From Bugula neritina (lineage: Eukaryota; Bryozoa; Gymnolaemata; Cheilostomatida; Bugulidae): a DNA stretch of 64,000 nt. Below, piece by piece: positions 43,901 to 58,900 of the stretch. The notes under the pieces are model-generated. The model ran no database searches. It saw only the letters and a list, made by a program, of their open reading frames with translations, and had not been told where the DNA came from. A program made the translations under genes and the position numbers. Each line of letters starts with the position of its first letter. The stretch's first letter is position 1. The stretch is from contig OZ037772.1 of NCBI GenBank assembly GCA_964035545.1, forward strand, positions 8,018,889-8,082,888. Direction: 5' to 3'.

Positions 43901-46900
43901 AACAGTAACTACATTAACTACAACAATAACTACAACAGTATTATATTAACTACAACAGTGCTACATTATCCACAACATTGCCACAATAACTACAACAGTA
44001 TTATACCAACTACAACAGCTCAACTACAAAAGTACCACAATAACTACAACAATACCACGTTAACTAAAACAGTATTAGAGAAACTACGACATTAACTACA
44101 CCTATCTATAAAAAACTATTGGAGTATTGTTTCATTGATTTCTTTTGTTTATGTTTGGGAGCAAATTTGACTACATATTCAGTATATAAGATAATTGTAT
44201 TATTTACAAATACTACATAGTGTAAACAAGGAGTGTATACAGAATATTCAGCCAACACCGGAGGGGGGTGTACTACCTTATGAATATGATGGTGATTATA
44301 GTTGCCATCAGAACTGTCAGTTGGTGAGAGAGGGGGGACTGAGCTCTATTAATAACTCTGTGAACATCATTCTACAAATCAAGAAGTCACAAAATCAGCA
44401 TTTCAACAGAAATGGCAAATTAATAGCATTTCCGAATATCGTCAAGGTAGGTGCAGTAATGGAGAAATTGAGAAAAGCCTGTGTTCTAGATTAGAAATGT
44501 AGCAAAAGAAGTTATGTTCTTGCAAAAATTTCATGCCGCGGCCCAAATCAAAAAATTAATACAGAAATTTAAAAAACTTGGACTATCTCAATTCCTCCAC
44601 TACTGCCCTAAATGAAATCTTCTACTAAATAATTTAAAAGCAACCCTAACGCTCCTGTACTAAAAATAAAGTATACAACTTTATAACTTTATTAATAATA
44701 GTAATGATAAAAGACATTAAAGGAAGTTGACATGTTGAAGTTATAGTTACAACTCAGAATACTTACGAATATATGTTCCAGTATAGACTTGGCCAGCCAC
44801 ATGTTGAGGAAAACTGGTATAAATAGATTCTTCAGCCGACTGTACCAAAGTAACTACAAGAAAGTATAACCAAAGTAACTACAAGAAAGTATAACCAAAG
44901 TAACTACAAGAAAGTATAACCAAAGTAACTACAAGAAAGTATAACCAAAGTAACTACAAGAAAGTATAACCAAAGTAACTACAAGAAAGTATAACCAAAG
45001 TAACTACAAGAAAGTATAACCAAAGTAACTACAAGAAAGTATAACCAAAGTAACTACAAGAAAGTATAACCAAAGTAACTACAAGAAAGTGTAACCAAAG
45101 TAACTACAAGAAAGTATAACCAGAGTAACTACAAGCAAGTATAACCAAAGTAATTACAAGAAAGTATAACCAAAGTAACTACAAGAAAGTATAACCAAAG
45201 TAACTACAAGAAAGTATAACCAAAGTAACTACAAGAAAGTATAACCAAAGTAACTACAAGAAAGTATAACCAAAGTAACTACAAGAAAGTATAACCAAAG
45301 TAACTCCAATAAAGTATAACCAAAGTAACTACAAGAAAGTATAACCAAAGTAACTACAAGAAAGTATAACCAAAGTAACTACAATAAAGTATAACCAAAG
45401 TAACTACAAGAAAGTATAACCAGAGTAACTACAAGCAAGTATAACCAAAGTAATTACAAGAAAGTATAACCAAAGTAACTACAAGAAAGTATAACCAAAG
45501 TAACTACAAGAAAGTATAACCAAAGTAACTACAAGAAAGTGTAACCAAAGTAACTACAAGCAAGTATAATAAACAAATTAGATACTACTACTACTATTAG
45601 TACCACTACTACTAGCAATACTACTACTACTAGTACTGGTACTACTACTGATGCTGCTATTACTACTGACTTTAGGTAAACGTGTTTTTAACCCCAAACT
45701 CCCACCCCCTCACCTGAAACCCAAGCCCTCAACCCTTAACCCCAAACCCTAATATTGAAAATGTGCGATTTTTACTTACTTTGCCATTTGTGCCATTATT
45801 ACCTGTGCCATTATTACCTGTGCCATTATTACCTGTGCCATTATTAACTGTGCCATTATTACCTGTGCCATTATTACCTGTGCCATTATTACCTGACATC
45901 GCTACTACTACCACTACTACTACTACTTTTACTACTTCTGTTGCTACCACCACTATTATTGATTCTGCTGCTACTACTATTGTTATTATTGCTATCTAGC
46001 TAGTTATAGTATTAGTATTCCTATTAGTATACCTAATGTTACTGCTACTAGTACTAATAGTTTTGCACGATCAATATGATAACCAGTGACTCACTGTAGC
46101 TATAAATGGAACTGTTGTGATAATCTCTAAGATGAAGGTCCATCTAAGTAGCTGCTGGCGTATATTTCCCTTGTAAGACAGATAAGTTAGTAAAATAGTT
46201 TGGAAAAGACTGATGAACGCTATAATCACGTGTATTGTGTAGAGGGCCAGGTGTCTGTTCACCCACCATATGCAGTCCCTGTGAATAAAGAACCACAGCT
46301 ATAAGTAACTCACAATATTTTACTCGGGCAAAACTTCTCATTTAGGTACAGTAGTGGAGAAATTGAGATAGCCCAAGTTCTTTATTTGCTTTTATTAAAT
46401 TTTGGTTTAGGGTGAGGGTTGAAATTTTTGCAACACAACTTCTTTTGCTACATTTCCAATCTAGAACACAGGCTTTTTCAATTTCTCCATTGCTGCACCT
46501 ACTGCAAACATTTTTAAAAAGAATTTCTCAATTAATGGAAACTTCAGACGTTATAAAAGTGGGGACACAGAGACTAAGTTTACTGCAAAGCAGGAACTTT
46601 TAATTAGCCTAGTTCTAGTAGAACTTTGAAGCATGAAAAGTTGTCTGACGAGCAATCACGTCTCAAACCCTACCTCCAAATGAGAATTTAAAAACTCAAG
46701 CTAAGCAAATATCTACTCAACAGGAACTGCCCAGCGATGGCCAATCAGAAACCTGTTTATTCAAGCACTCTATTTCCACGGTTCCAATTGATTTTGTTTC
46801 AAATGGATTCTCGTTTGGGTTACATCAAATGACAAAACCACATATTCCTATCTAACTCATAAAAAAGACAACTTCAAATTAATCAGGTCTTTAATTAACC

Positions 46901-49900
46901 GAATGTAATTTTGTCCATAGATGTTGTGATTTCATCGAATGATGATGTTTCCATTGGAACAAGGACAAAACAATGGTGAGTTTAAATGCAATAAACTTTT
47001 GGCTCATTGCCAAAGTAAAGAAAAGATATTGTTGGAGCATGTTATAATAACACACACTCTGTGTTCTCACCATTCTATAGCATCAGGTCCATCACTTTTT
47101 GGCTCAGAACTACTGATGTTGAGAGAAGAAGAGAGGGTGACACACTCCGCCCTGTAAACGAGTAATGAAACATAAGGACCATAGGCTATGCAGACAATTG
47201 CAAAAATAGCAGTAATTATTACGTAAACAATCCTAAATCCAATAACCGTCAGCATCTCAGAGGCAGCAGAAACTGTTGAGTTGTGAATAATTTCGTTAAA
47301 TAAAAATGACTATGATATATATAATATATGATATAAAATATATTGTATTATACATTATATGATATAATATATAATATATAATAAATTATATATATATCAT
47401 ATTATCATAGGCTATATAATACATTATATGATACATTATATAAAGTACTATAATTATAATGTATTATATATAATATGTAACATATATAATGTAATATATT
47501 ATATTATAAAACCTTCAATGACTAAGATATTAAAACTACAATATAGTCGGATTTACTGTGTGCATTTCTAGCCATGTGATTGAAAAGATAGAATAGCTAA
47601 ATTCTGGAAAAAGATTGCAAAATAAAGGGGCGTAAACTGAACACCCGAACACTCACTTAATAGGATCCCCCTCCTCAAGCACTACTCTTATCACATACAG
47701 AAGGCACGTCAAAGTCTTAAGAACAAAATTGAAGAGTCGAATCCGAAGACCTGCAAACAAAGAAGGGGGCGTTGAGCAGACCTCCCCTAACCACTACAGG
47801 GTTGGCGTTATCACTATAACATGGACAAGTATCACTAGAAGCAGCACCGAGTTGATGGTAGCTTAGTACAGTATTTGTATACACATCAGTGTACGAACCC
47901 CCAAACCCCTATCTAACCACTGCACTCAGTGACCACCAACTCAGTGCTGCTTCAAGCCTATTTCAACATGGATGCGCTTTTCCCAAGCTACATCTGTGTA
48001 TGACAACCTTGAAGAGGGAATGATTGAGTATGCACTGTTAACTGAGCAGTTCATGTCATGTCATGTCTTGTAAATGAGTGATGACATGACTTATGGCACA
48101 GCTGCTGTGTAAACAGTACAGCATGCTGCTAACAATGAATTCATTGGTTCAGGGGAGATAATTGCTAAAATTATTCACGTATTATGTAGGTCAAAAGCTA
48201 TGAAAACGAGTTATACAGTTTGGCCCTGGTTCACCTCAGATGACAACCTGTCTTGTAGCTATACAATATGTCCATAGGTGGTTAGACTTGAACATATTTG
48301 TTGGTATATTTACCAGAATTACTGACATGCGCTTCATTATATTTGTTGCAAATATTTGAAGTTGAATAAATTTGTATCAAATGTCTCAAAAATCAATAGG
48401 AAGTGGCCAATTTTCTACCATCATAATTCGGAATATTATTATATAGAACTATATATAACCGTCTTGTGTAGAAGCGTAGAGCTATGTGTAGAAATGTAGA
48501 ACTATGTGCAGAACTATGTGTAGAAGTGTAGAGCTATGTGAAGAAGTGTAGAGCTATGTGTAGAAGTGTAGAGCCATGTGCAGAAGTGTAGAACTATGTT
48601 TAGAAATGTAGAGCTATGTGTGGAAGTGTAGAAGTGTAGAGCTATGTGTAGAAATGTAGAGCTAATAACTCACTTGAACGCTGATTCTTGATAAAGTATA
48701 ACTGTAATCTCTGCTTCAGGGATCTTTCATTAGTAAAAAACTCAACTTGAAATCTAAAAATAGCAACAAAACTGCTAAAAGCTAACAAAAAACATTTGAA
48801 GTCAATGAAAACAGAGTGAGCAGCAAAATGCAAAGAAAAGTAATTCCACCACATACATAGATGGCAGTGTGGTTTATCACTGGGATGCTTGCTTTATATC
48901 ATGATATATCATATAATATACTATAGCATAATTATCATTTATATTGTCGTATAATCTAATATAACTTAATATAGTATAACATCATACAATAATTGATATC
49001 ACATACTACAACATGACACTGCATATAATAAATAATATAACATCACGTAATGTAGTATAAGCATAATGTAATAGAACATAACATAATATATTATAATCAT
49101 AATATTTAAAATATTTAGGGAGCAGCCGTGGTCTAGGGGTTAAAGCGTTTGCTTTGTGAACACGAAGTTGTGGGTTCGAACCCCGACAAAGGCCATTGGT
49201 GATGTTAGGAAGAGCATCCAGTCATAATTGCTCCTGTGCCTCATTTAAACAAGTCCTTAGCCCGTTCTAGCAAAAACCAGGGGTTTCTCACAGGGATAGC
49301 GACTATAAACTTGCGTGAGTTTTTTATAGTATTTAAAATATTTGACATCAATTTGACAATCTGATGCAGATAAATAAGTGATTACGCAAGAGAGAGATGC
49401 AAGGTGCATATCAAGATCAAGTCAAATCTACTTGTATATATAACAACTAAACACCATAACAATAACAGTTATATAATATTATATAAAACTAAGTAACAAA
49501 ATAATACAATAAATAATTGATGACAAAGACACCACCTTTGAGAGACTCTTGAAAAACTGTGACTAAAATTCCGAACAAATACACCGCCTCGAGGATGCCT
49601 ACGGGGCGGGTCGGTAACTTTACTACCCTCAACCTCCATGGCATAGATCTAAGTCTACATAGATATCAACTAGCACTTGCTGCAGCTAGTCAAACACTGC
49701 CTGTTGTATATCCAGTCCTTACTGTACGCCCGTACGTTATTAAATAGCAATTGCAGTATGATGTACTGATGATATGATAGGCTATCAATAATGCATACCC
49801 CTAATTTATAGAGAAGTACCCTTATTATACTCAAAAATTGTTCTTATTAATACAAGGCATTGGCAGCAATGCCACTGTGTTATATATGAATCAGAGTAGA

Positions 49901-52900
49901 TGCAATCACCTAAAATTTTACCCACATACACTTCTTGCCAACACATGAAACTTCTGCCACATACGCAGTGAATTTCAATAACTGAACTGGCAACTTCGCA
50001 TATAAAATTCAAACTGATATTATTAGCCTACAGTTGTCATGGCAACACACATTGCTAATTATATAATTGGTCAATTCCCGTGGTCAATATTGACACACAA
50101 TACTTGTGATAGCAGCCAAAATTGCCCTACAAAAGCAGTGCCTTATACACATTATATTTCACAAATATCTTTGAAGGGAGGGCAACTCTCAATTACAATA
50201 GTCAACAGCAAACACAAACACAGTTAGGAGCAGTATTGGAGAAGTTGAGATAGCTCAAGTTCTTTAAATTTATCAATATATTTTGGTTTGAGGGGCGGGT
50301 TGAACTTCTTTCGAGAACATAACTTCTTTTACTACATTTCTAATCTACAACGCAGGCTTTCTCAATAATTTTCCATTACTGCACCTACCTCCAGAAATAC
50401 TCCTGCGTTTCCAGGGGAACCAAGATAAACAACATGACCAATTACATGATAAGTCAATTAGCATAGTATGAATATTTGATCCAAACAAACTAGGGGCTTA
50501 GATTAAAACTATTAGCAATATTATTGTTATTATTATACCACATGAACAAAATTTAAATAATGAAGTGATACAAGAATATGGACTTTCAATCATTTAGACA
50601 TATAAATTTCAATTTAGCTTTTAAATTTGACGAGCAAGTCCATCTATTGTCATTATAGAGCCATTTTTGCAAAAATTAAATTTCACTCAACAGCAAACCT
50701 GTGTTTGTAAAAATTGTACTACATGACCAGATTAACAGTATAATTATTAACATCATCAATACAAACGATCAATTTGTATAGGCTGTATATGCTGTTACTA
50801 GTAAACGCACTTATTCAAGTACGAAATGGGGTAAAACAATGTTAAATTTCATCTGAACTTTATTAAAACATAAATATTTGATTGAAACTTCAACTCTTGG
50901 GTCCATTCTTCATCATTTATTTATCATCATAAAGCATTTTAATAAATTCGGTCAACAATTGAACTTGAATTTTGGAAACTCGAATGACTATCAATTTTAG
51001 TACTCATATATAGAGTTTTTCAGTAGACATGATTTATTTAAAACTTCCTGTTTGCTCTGAAGTTTAGATGACATTCGTATTAAGACTAGGCCAATAAAAT
51101 AAGCTCGTGGGCAACACACCCAATTGTATTATTATTATTAGTTATATTGGTAATTATAGTAGCTAATATTAATTATTGGTTATAGTAAATATAATGTTAA
51201 TAGTAGTAGTAGAACTAGCATTATTACCTTTAGTTTTATTTTTGTAGCTAACAACTCATTTACAATAAATACTATTAACAATTAGTAATGGTAATAGAAA
51301 TCTGAATTATATAAGGGTTTGAAAAGATTAAAAGAAAGGCTCAAGCTAAAAACTAACCAGCATGTAATAACTATTCAGTAAAATCAGTAAAATTAAAATA
51401 ACAACTTCAACATGTAGTTTTTGTTTTATAAATATATAAATCTTTTTCACCATTGGTTAAACCTAAACTTTTAATTTATCTTGTGGCTAATCCTATACTA
51501 ATAGTAAAAGCCTACTGGAATAGTTGCAGCAGCAACTTGAAGTTAATTTATATATGACAATCACAGCCATAGTGATAGTTATACTTGAAATATACTGAAA
51601 CTTGTGCTATCATTTAGCTGCTATGGCTATGACTAAATTTTGATTATAATAACTTTAAATAATTTTAACATATTCTAAAAGTAAAAGTATAACATTAACT
51701 GTAAATTTAAGTGTTGCTTTAAGTCTAATATGAAGCAAGCTAGTCCATTACTTATACAGTTGCATGACATAATACTCATATACTGATAGTGATACTATTT
51801 AATAATATACCATAGACTATAGAGTGACACTGATACTAATAACTTTTAGTTTTATCACTATGATGATCATTACCATTGGCATTATGATATTGATAAAGTG
51901 ATTATATATGATTGTATTGCATTTTCAAGCTAACTCTAAATTTAATCTCATTTAAACTATAAATCAATGCTTTGAAAAGCTATAGTTTCAGTTTCTAAAT
52001 ATTTCGTGGCAGGAAATTGAATGATGTAAAAATAATTGATAGTCTTACATTTTTTTCTAATTTCAGTTGCAAAGCAAAAACTAGAATCTATTTCCAAAAA
52101 CCTTGACCTTAGCAACGAATTAAATAAGGAGTAATTAAGCTATTTTTTTTAAATTGGAATAAAGTTATAGTAGCTTTACTTCTGAGAAAACAACTTCTAA
52201 TTCACTGCAAAGTTGTTTTGAAACAATGGTAGTGGTAGGCCAACAATTGACTATATTTGTTACTTGTACATAAAAAGCTGAACCAATAAAATTATCATCA
52301 CAAAATCACCTAATAGCTACAAATCTGTGAATGATTTCTTTTACAATTTGAAATAATAATTGCAGAGCAAACATTTTATTACAATAAGGGTAATTTTTTG
52401 AAAACGTGCTGTGCTGAGCACATTTGATGTAACACACTTGTTCAAGATATTAAGGATGTTCCAAAACCTATAGGTAATCTTACTCATTGAACTAACCAAT
52501 TCAACTATCTTCAATATCTCCACACAAATTATAGATTTATAATTAAATATAAATTCATCTCTATTCATTACAATCAAATGCTCTTTAGATATTTGTTACC
52601 TAATTCCTCCATAATCGGATTGCATGCTGCAGAATATCTTGACAGAATGTAGCTATTAGTAGCAGAGATTAATTAGTACAAAACTCTAGCACATGCATCA
52701 TGAAGATCTGATGCTATAAGTCAGTCTCTCTAAAAATCGTGATATTTGATCTGCATAATATTTACTCATTGCAAACGCATTTACTCCAACCCCTTTCCCT
52801 CAACCAGTTCCAAACTCTCTCAAGCTTAAAGTATGAATCTTCAACTCTGGAATAGTTCTAGAAGCAACTCTAAGTCGGGGGTGACTGAGTGCAGTAGTTT

Positions 52901-55900
52901 GAGGTTCTTGGGTTTAGAGTTGGAGTTTATTAAGACTCCAACCCCCAACTCGGAGCTGCTTATAGAACCATTCGAATCTCTATGCACTCTGCATTCATTC
53001 GTGTCACCCATTGCTCTAAATATTTTTCATGAACTTATGATTTGTCCCACTCACAGTGCAGTGGTCTAATTACAGCTCATACATTCACTTTCAAAGAACA
53101 CTGCTATAACCAGGGTTCTAGACTTTAGCCTCTATAGAGCAGGGCTGTCCAACAGGTTACCCCAGAGCCGGATGTGGCCCCCAGCCTACACATGTGTGGC
53201 CCTCAAAGGCATGACATATAGAATTATTTTGCACACACTTATGAAATAGAGTAGAAAAAAACCACCTTTTGAAAGTCCTATTTTTATGTATGCTAAAAAC
53301 ATACAAGCTGCAGTAACTACTGGGACTTCATTGTGTAATGATTCATAGGAATTTGAAATTTAGAGTAATTTGAAAATTACTGATGCTGTGGCTCCCAGCC
53401 CGAGTGAAATTTTGCAATGTGGCACTCGTCATGGAATGTTCCATTTCAGTGACCCTCGCTCTTGAAAGGTTGGGACGTACACCTCTGGCCTAGAGTCTAG
53501 ATGATCTATATAGATAAAGTCTATATAAAAGTCGGTCGTATTTTCTTTGAGGCCAAATTTATTGACCGACATGACGCAAATGGTTTTGCACTGTAGCATT
53601 AAATTCTACAACCTAGTTGATTATTCTAATTCACCACAACTCTACTCTTTTACACTCTGTTCCTATGACCTATAATTTCACTACTCACTCATTATTTGTT
53701 TGTGACCTATTTACTGAGATAACTTCACAACTATACTCTATAACACTCTGCCCATCTGCCTATTTACTGAGATAACTTCACAACTATACTTCTCTTACAC
53801 TCTGCCCATCTGCCTATTTACTGAGATAACTTCACAACTATACTTCTCTTACACTCTGCCCATATGACCTATTTACTGAGATAGTTTCACAACTATACTC
53901 ACTCATACTCTGCTCCTTCACTGTCACCAAAGTGTAGCCAAGGCTCATCTTCCATGCTATCTTAGCAGCTCACATTATTCTATTTGTCAAAGTAGTTAAG
54001 TCACTATGTAGTAGTGCAGGCGAACTAACCCAGCCAGCATATTATATTATTCTACATTATATCATGCCTGCACCTTTCACTGTCACACAATAAATATTTG
54101 TGGAATTAAAGTTTTGGTTCACAACCAGTGTGCGCCAATTTTAAAAAGGTCAATTCCCTAAAAGTCCTATTGAAATGTGCTTAGCTGGAGATTTAGTGTG
54201 AACGAAATCATCAAGTGGGAGGAATGACTCTACTATGGTCTATAGAAATTAGGAACAAAATGCTGATGTAAAAATGAATTGGGCAGGTGTGTTAGTCTGC
54301 TCACAAAATGTTCTTTCAAAAAATGTAAAACATGACATGTTTACGTTTCAACTCCTTTAATGGGAAGGCATTTCCAGCCGACCTTTAAAAGCATTTAAAT
54401 ACTAAAAACAATTGAATAATTTCCATAACTATTCATTTTGGTGAAACTACATAATGTGAAAAAGCATAATATTCTTTTTTAAAAAGGCAAAATGTAAAGT
54501 TAAACATATTACTTATTTTTGTAGTGAGAATTAAGAGTAGATGGCACAGTGAAAGGACAAAGTGAAGCTATATAGATAAATTTAAATAAATATAAAATAT
54601 TTTAGTGACAAGTAACCTAATAGGTAATATCAATTAAGAATTAAAACACAAGCTAAATCTGCATTGAAGCTATGTTTCAATAATCTAATTGATAGTTTAT
54701 TCCAAATATTCCAATGCAATTTATTTAATGTGAAGACAACTCTACGTTATTTTGTTTAGAGTCACAGTTAAGCCATAAACTCAAACCTATTTCAAATTCA
54801 TGTAGATTATAAGCACTTCACACAAGTTTATATAGTCACTATCCCCGTGAGAAATACTAATGAAAGGGATTTTTGTTAAAACAGGCTAAGGACTCATTCA
54901 TATGTGGCACAGGAGCAATTATGCATGGATGTTCTTCCTAACATCACCAATGGCCTGTGTTTACTAAGCCATTGCTCTAACCCCTAGACCACCCTTTAAC
55001 CCCTAGACCCCGGCTGCTCCTATGTAGGCAGCTGAATTAGATTGCAAATAAAACAGAACCAACTCTGGTCAAAAGTTCCACCTCTGCACTGGAAATTCAG
55101 CTTATAAACTAACCAGCGATTTGCATCTCAAAAAAGCCTAGAAAGTGTTTTATGCAGAATTAAAAATCTATTGAAAGCACTACAAGAGATGCTTCCATGC
55201 TTCAAATGAACAGTCAGTATATAGCAAGAAACAAATAGTAAATTAACTTCAAGTTGGAGCATCTATTTTGAGTGTTACTTGAACATAAACAAGGTAGGTG
55301 CAGTAATGGAGAAATTGAGAAAAGCCTGTGTTCTAGAATAAAAATGTAGCATAAGAATTTTGTTCTCTCGAGAATTTCAACCCTCACTCCAAACCAAAAT
55401 TTAATAATAAAATTAAAGAACTTAGGCTATCTCAATATCTCCACTACTGCTCCTAAATTCGATGTAATCTTACTAACCCAGACAACTATAATGCAAGTGT
55501 CATAAATCTAACAAATCCATCAGCATTAGGAATGTCACAGAAACCATCACGTGGTTCAGTAGCTGGCCTGAGACTAGCAACAACATTTGAGTTCAAACAA
55601 TAGTTGAAGCACGAATAGCTGAGAAAACCTCTGGATAATTAGTTTTGCAATTGATTAGTGAAAATGATGATGAATGTCAGGGGTCTACTATAGATAATGC
55701 ACTTGTTACTCCTAGCAGTGCTTAGCACACTGGTGGTGTTAAATTCCTTATGGCAGTGTTTAGCTAACTGTAGTATATTTCTGTCTGTTTGTCTGTCTGT
55801 ATGTCTGTCTGTATGTCTTTCTGTATATCTACCTACCTACCTACCCATCTATAATCTACCTGTTTATCTATTTGTCTGTCTGTATATCTGTGTGTCTGCC

Positions 55901-58900
55901 TGTGCGTTTTCCTCAGCATAGGTTTTTTGCCTCAGTGTGTGGTGGTTAGAAAAGTTCTGATAGTTTGAGAACAAGTCCTAAACCCTCCCAGACATGATAA
56001 AAAATTTTAGTCAGAAACATAGGTTATGCAAAAATCACCATAACTTAAAAAGTCACATGCAGTTAGTTTTGAGATGGCTAAAGTACTGCTGGGCATTTTG
56101 CAGGTTCTTGGCAGGTAGTTGGTGCGTCATAGCTGTGACATGATGAGCAGGTGCTAAGTAGGACCACCCATGTGCTACTTAAGTGGTGCCCAACAACTCA
56201 GTATATTACCATAACAATAGTTAAGCTTTAGATTCCAATGCTTCAATAATAATTGTTGAAATGCACTGTAAGATCATATTACGAACAACCTGTTTGATAG
56301 TCAGTACAGTCTTAGTACTATAATATTACATCGTATTATCTTATGCAACTTTTTATTATATTTATATACATAATCACATTAAGTTTAGTGACAACACATG
56401 TGATAAAAAGCAACATGCAAATGTTTAGTACAAGTGAAACCCATTCACTTGAAAAGTTAATCAATTTAATTACTTTTTATCACACAACATACTACCACAG
56501 CTGTTTGTTCTCAAGATCTGAATTCTAATAAATATGTTTGCTGGTTGAGGGCCCTAGTTACCCCCTCCCGCCATCTGTTACTAAAACAGTTGCACCCTGG
56601 GCCAGAACTGTCGGAGGCTTTGATTTATTGATAACAGAAATATCAACTCGGTAAACCAATGAAATATGGATGTTGTATTCTAACTATAACTGATTGCATC
56701 CCACTATAGTAATATGTTCCACTAGTTCATCAGAAAATATGTGGTTAATTTGCAGTTAATTTGCATAAGTTAAGCTCCTCTTTACAAAATCTATGGTGCA
56801 GAAACAACTGCCTCTACAGCATATCATATACCACAGGTTGCACCTAGACTATGATGTACCCAAGGGTTAAATGACAAAGTGATGGCAATGGATGCACCTA
56901 GACTATGATGTACCAAAGGGTTAAATGACAAAGTGATGGCAATGGATGCACCTAGACTATGATGTACCAAAGGGTTAAATGACATAGTGATGGCAATGGA
57001 TGCATCTAGGTCAAGTTGTACCAACTCTACAAGAGTTCTAATCCATAGTGACCTCTACCAATTCCACTTCTAGACGTCTAAAAATTCTGTGCTGTTGTGA
57101 CATTCTCATTAAAGTTTAATTTAAAGTACTTCGCTATTTTCAAGATGCCAAACTCCTAGTTCATGTTTTTGTTGTCTCCTCCACGTTATTTACTTTCAGT
57201 AGAAAAAGTAGAAAAGAAAAGAAAAGAAAATATTCAGTGTGCAGCAGACAACCTCTCTATCTTTCTGAGAGTGTAATCTGCTGAATATTCCATGGAATGT
57301 AATTTACTGTTTTTATTTCAGACTGATATCTGCAGATTATTAAAAAGTGTAATTTGCAGACTTTTACAGAAGGCGTTGCCGGCTGAATATTCAATTTACA
57401 GAGTGTAATCTACTGAATACTGCAAAGTGTAATCTGCTGAATATCAATATGCTAGAGAGTTTAATCTACTAAGTATTACAGAGAGTGTATTCTGCTGAAC
57501 ATTACAAAGTGTAATCTACTGACTCACGTCGGATAAGGAGGGATGACTCTAAGATGATTTGAATTTAATCCACTACTCATCATTCACAATGGCGTGTCTG
57601 TTTTCTGCATATTCTATATGACGAAATGATTTCTGACGGCACGAGTGAGAATCTACACTTTTACACTTAGTAGATGATCTCTTTCCTTATGATCTGTTTT
57701 ACTACGTCACCCGAACATCTTTGCTACGCTTGGCACAGTTTGGGCCCACGTGTTCATTTCATCATAAGCAAATTAGTAAACAATTACACGCAAGGTGTTA
57801 GTTTTAGTGCAAACAAACTTTAGCCAATCATTGTGCATAGTTGTATAGAACGCCACGCCCACTTTTCTGTTGTTAGTGCAACAAGAATGAAGATAATTTA
57901 TTTTGGAACTTCAGTACGAGTTTACCTTGCCAAATGCTCGGAGGGAAGTACTTTTATTAAATTAGCCAATCACAGCACATATAACAACCAAAAAGACACG
58001 ACACCGCGCCCACTATTTCAACGGCTATATAACAAGCAATATTGCATTGTATTGTATTGTTGCCATAAATATAATAAAACATAGTACTAATAATTTAGAT
58101 ATGTTTATCATCCAAGTATTGCAGCCATTTTTATTTCTAGAATATAGAAAACTCACACAAGTTTATAGTCACTATCCCTGTGAGAAACTCCTGATGGAAG
58201 GGGTTTTTATTAAATCGGGCTAAGTACTTATTTAAATGAGGCACAGGAGCAATTATGACTGGATGCTCTTCCTAACATCACCAATAGCCTTTACTGGAAT
58301 TAAAACCCATGACTTCGTGTTTGTTAGGCAATTTTATTGTACTTTTACTCTGTTTTACTTTATTTAACTTATTTTCATGTTATATTTTTATGAATGATCA
58401 TTATAAAATCATGAGTACACAACTCCGACCTTACATTAGCCACAGCTACACGTAGTACTTCTTTAGCAACACTTACTGCAATGTTAAACATGCTTATGGT
58501 GCCGACAACTCCCAAGGTATAAAGAGGACAACTACTGTCTTAATTAGCTGATTTATAATAAAATATAGAACCTATATAACTAGATTTCATTCTATTTGTA
58601 ATATTGCTCTATAAAGTGGCATGCTATAGAGTGAATAGTGGTACTGATCATTTTGATTTTAGAACTCTAATAATTTTTAGATATTGACTCTAACATTCAT
58701 CATCGCAATTATTTTTCTAATTTAATTTTTTATAAAGGATTTTTAGATAAATTATAAGAATATAATACTATTTTAAAATAGTCTGAGTCAAGTCTATATT
58801 ACAGTAATAAATGTCAAGGACAGAAAGAGTCAAACTAACTAAAAAGTGCGCAAATTTGGAATATTTTGCTGATGGTTATAAATACAAAAGTGAATTATTA

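Noticed and set aside
45729-45999. NNGTG repeat frame and its plus-strand Leu/Pro/Val shadow
   Set aside because: Produced by the 15-bp TGCCATTATTACCTG array in a channel intron.
56824-57024. Repeated minus-strand frame ([18 protein letters not shown])
   Set aside because: Results from three 54-bp tandem units whose length is a multiple of three; no start context or flanking exon.
57833-58084. 83-residue frame with His/Cys residues
   Set aside because: No codon bias, no splice context and it overlaps promoter-like boxes inside channel intron 1.
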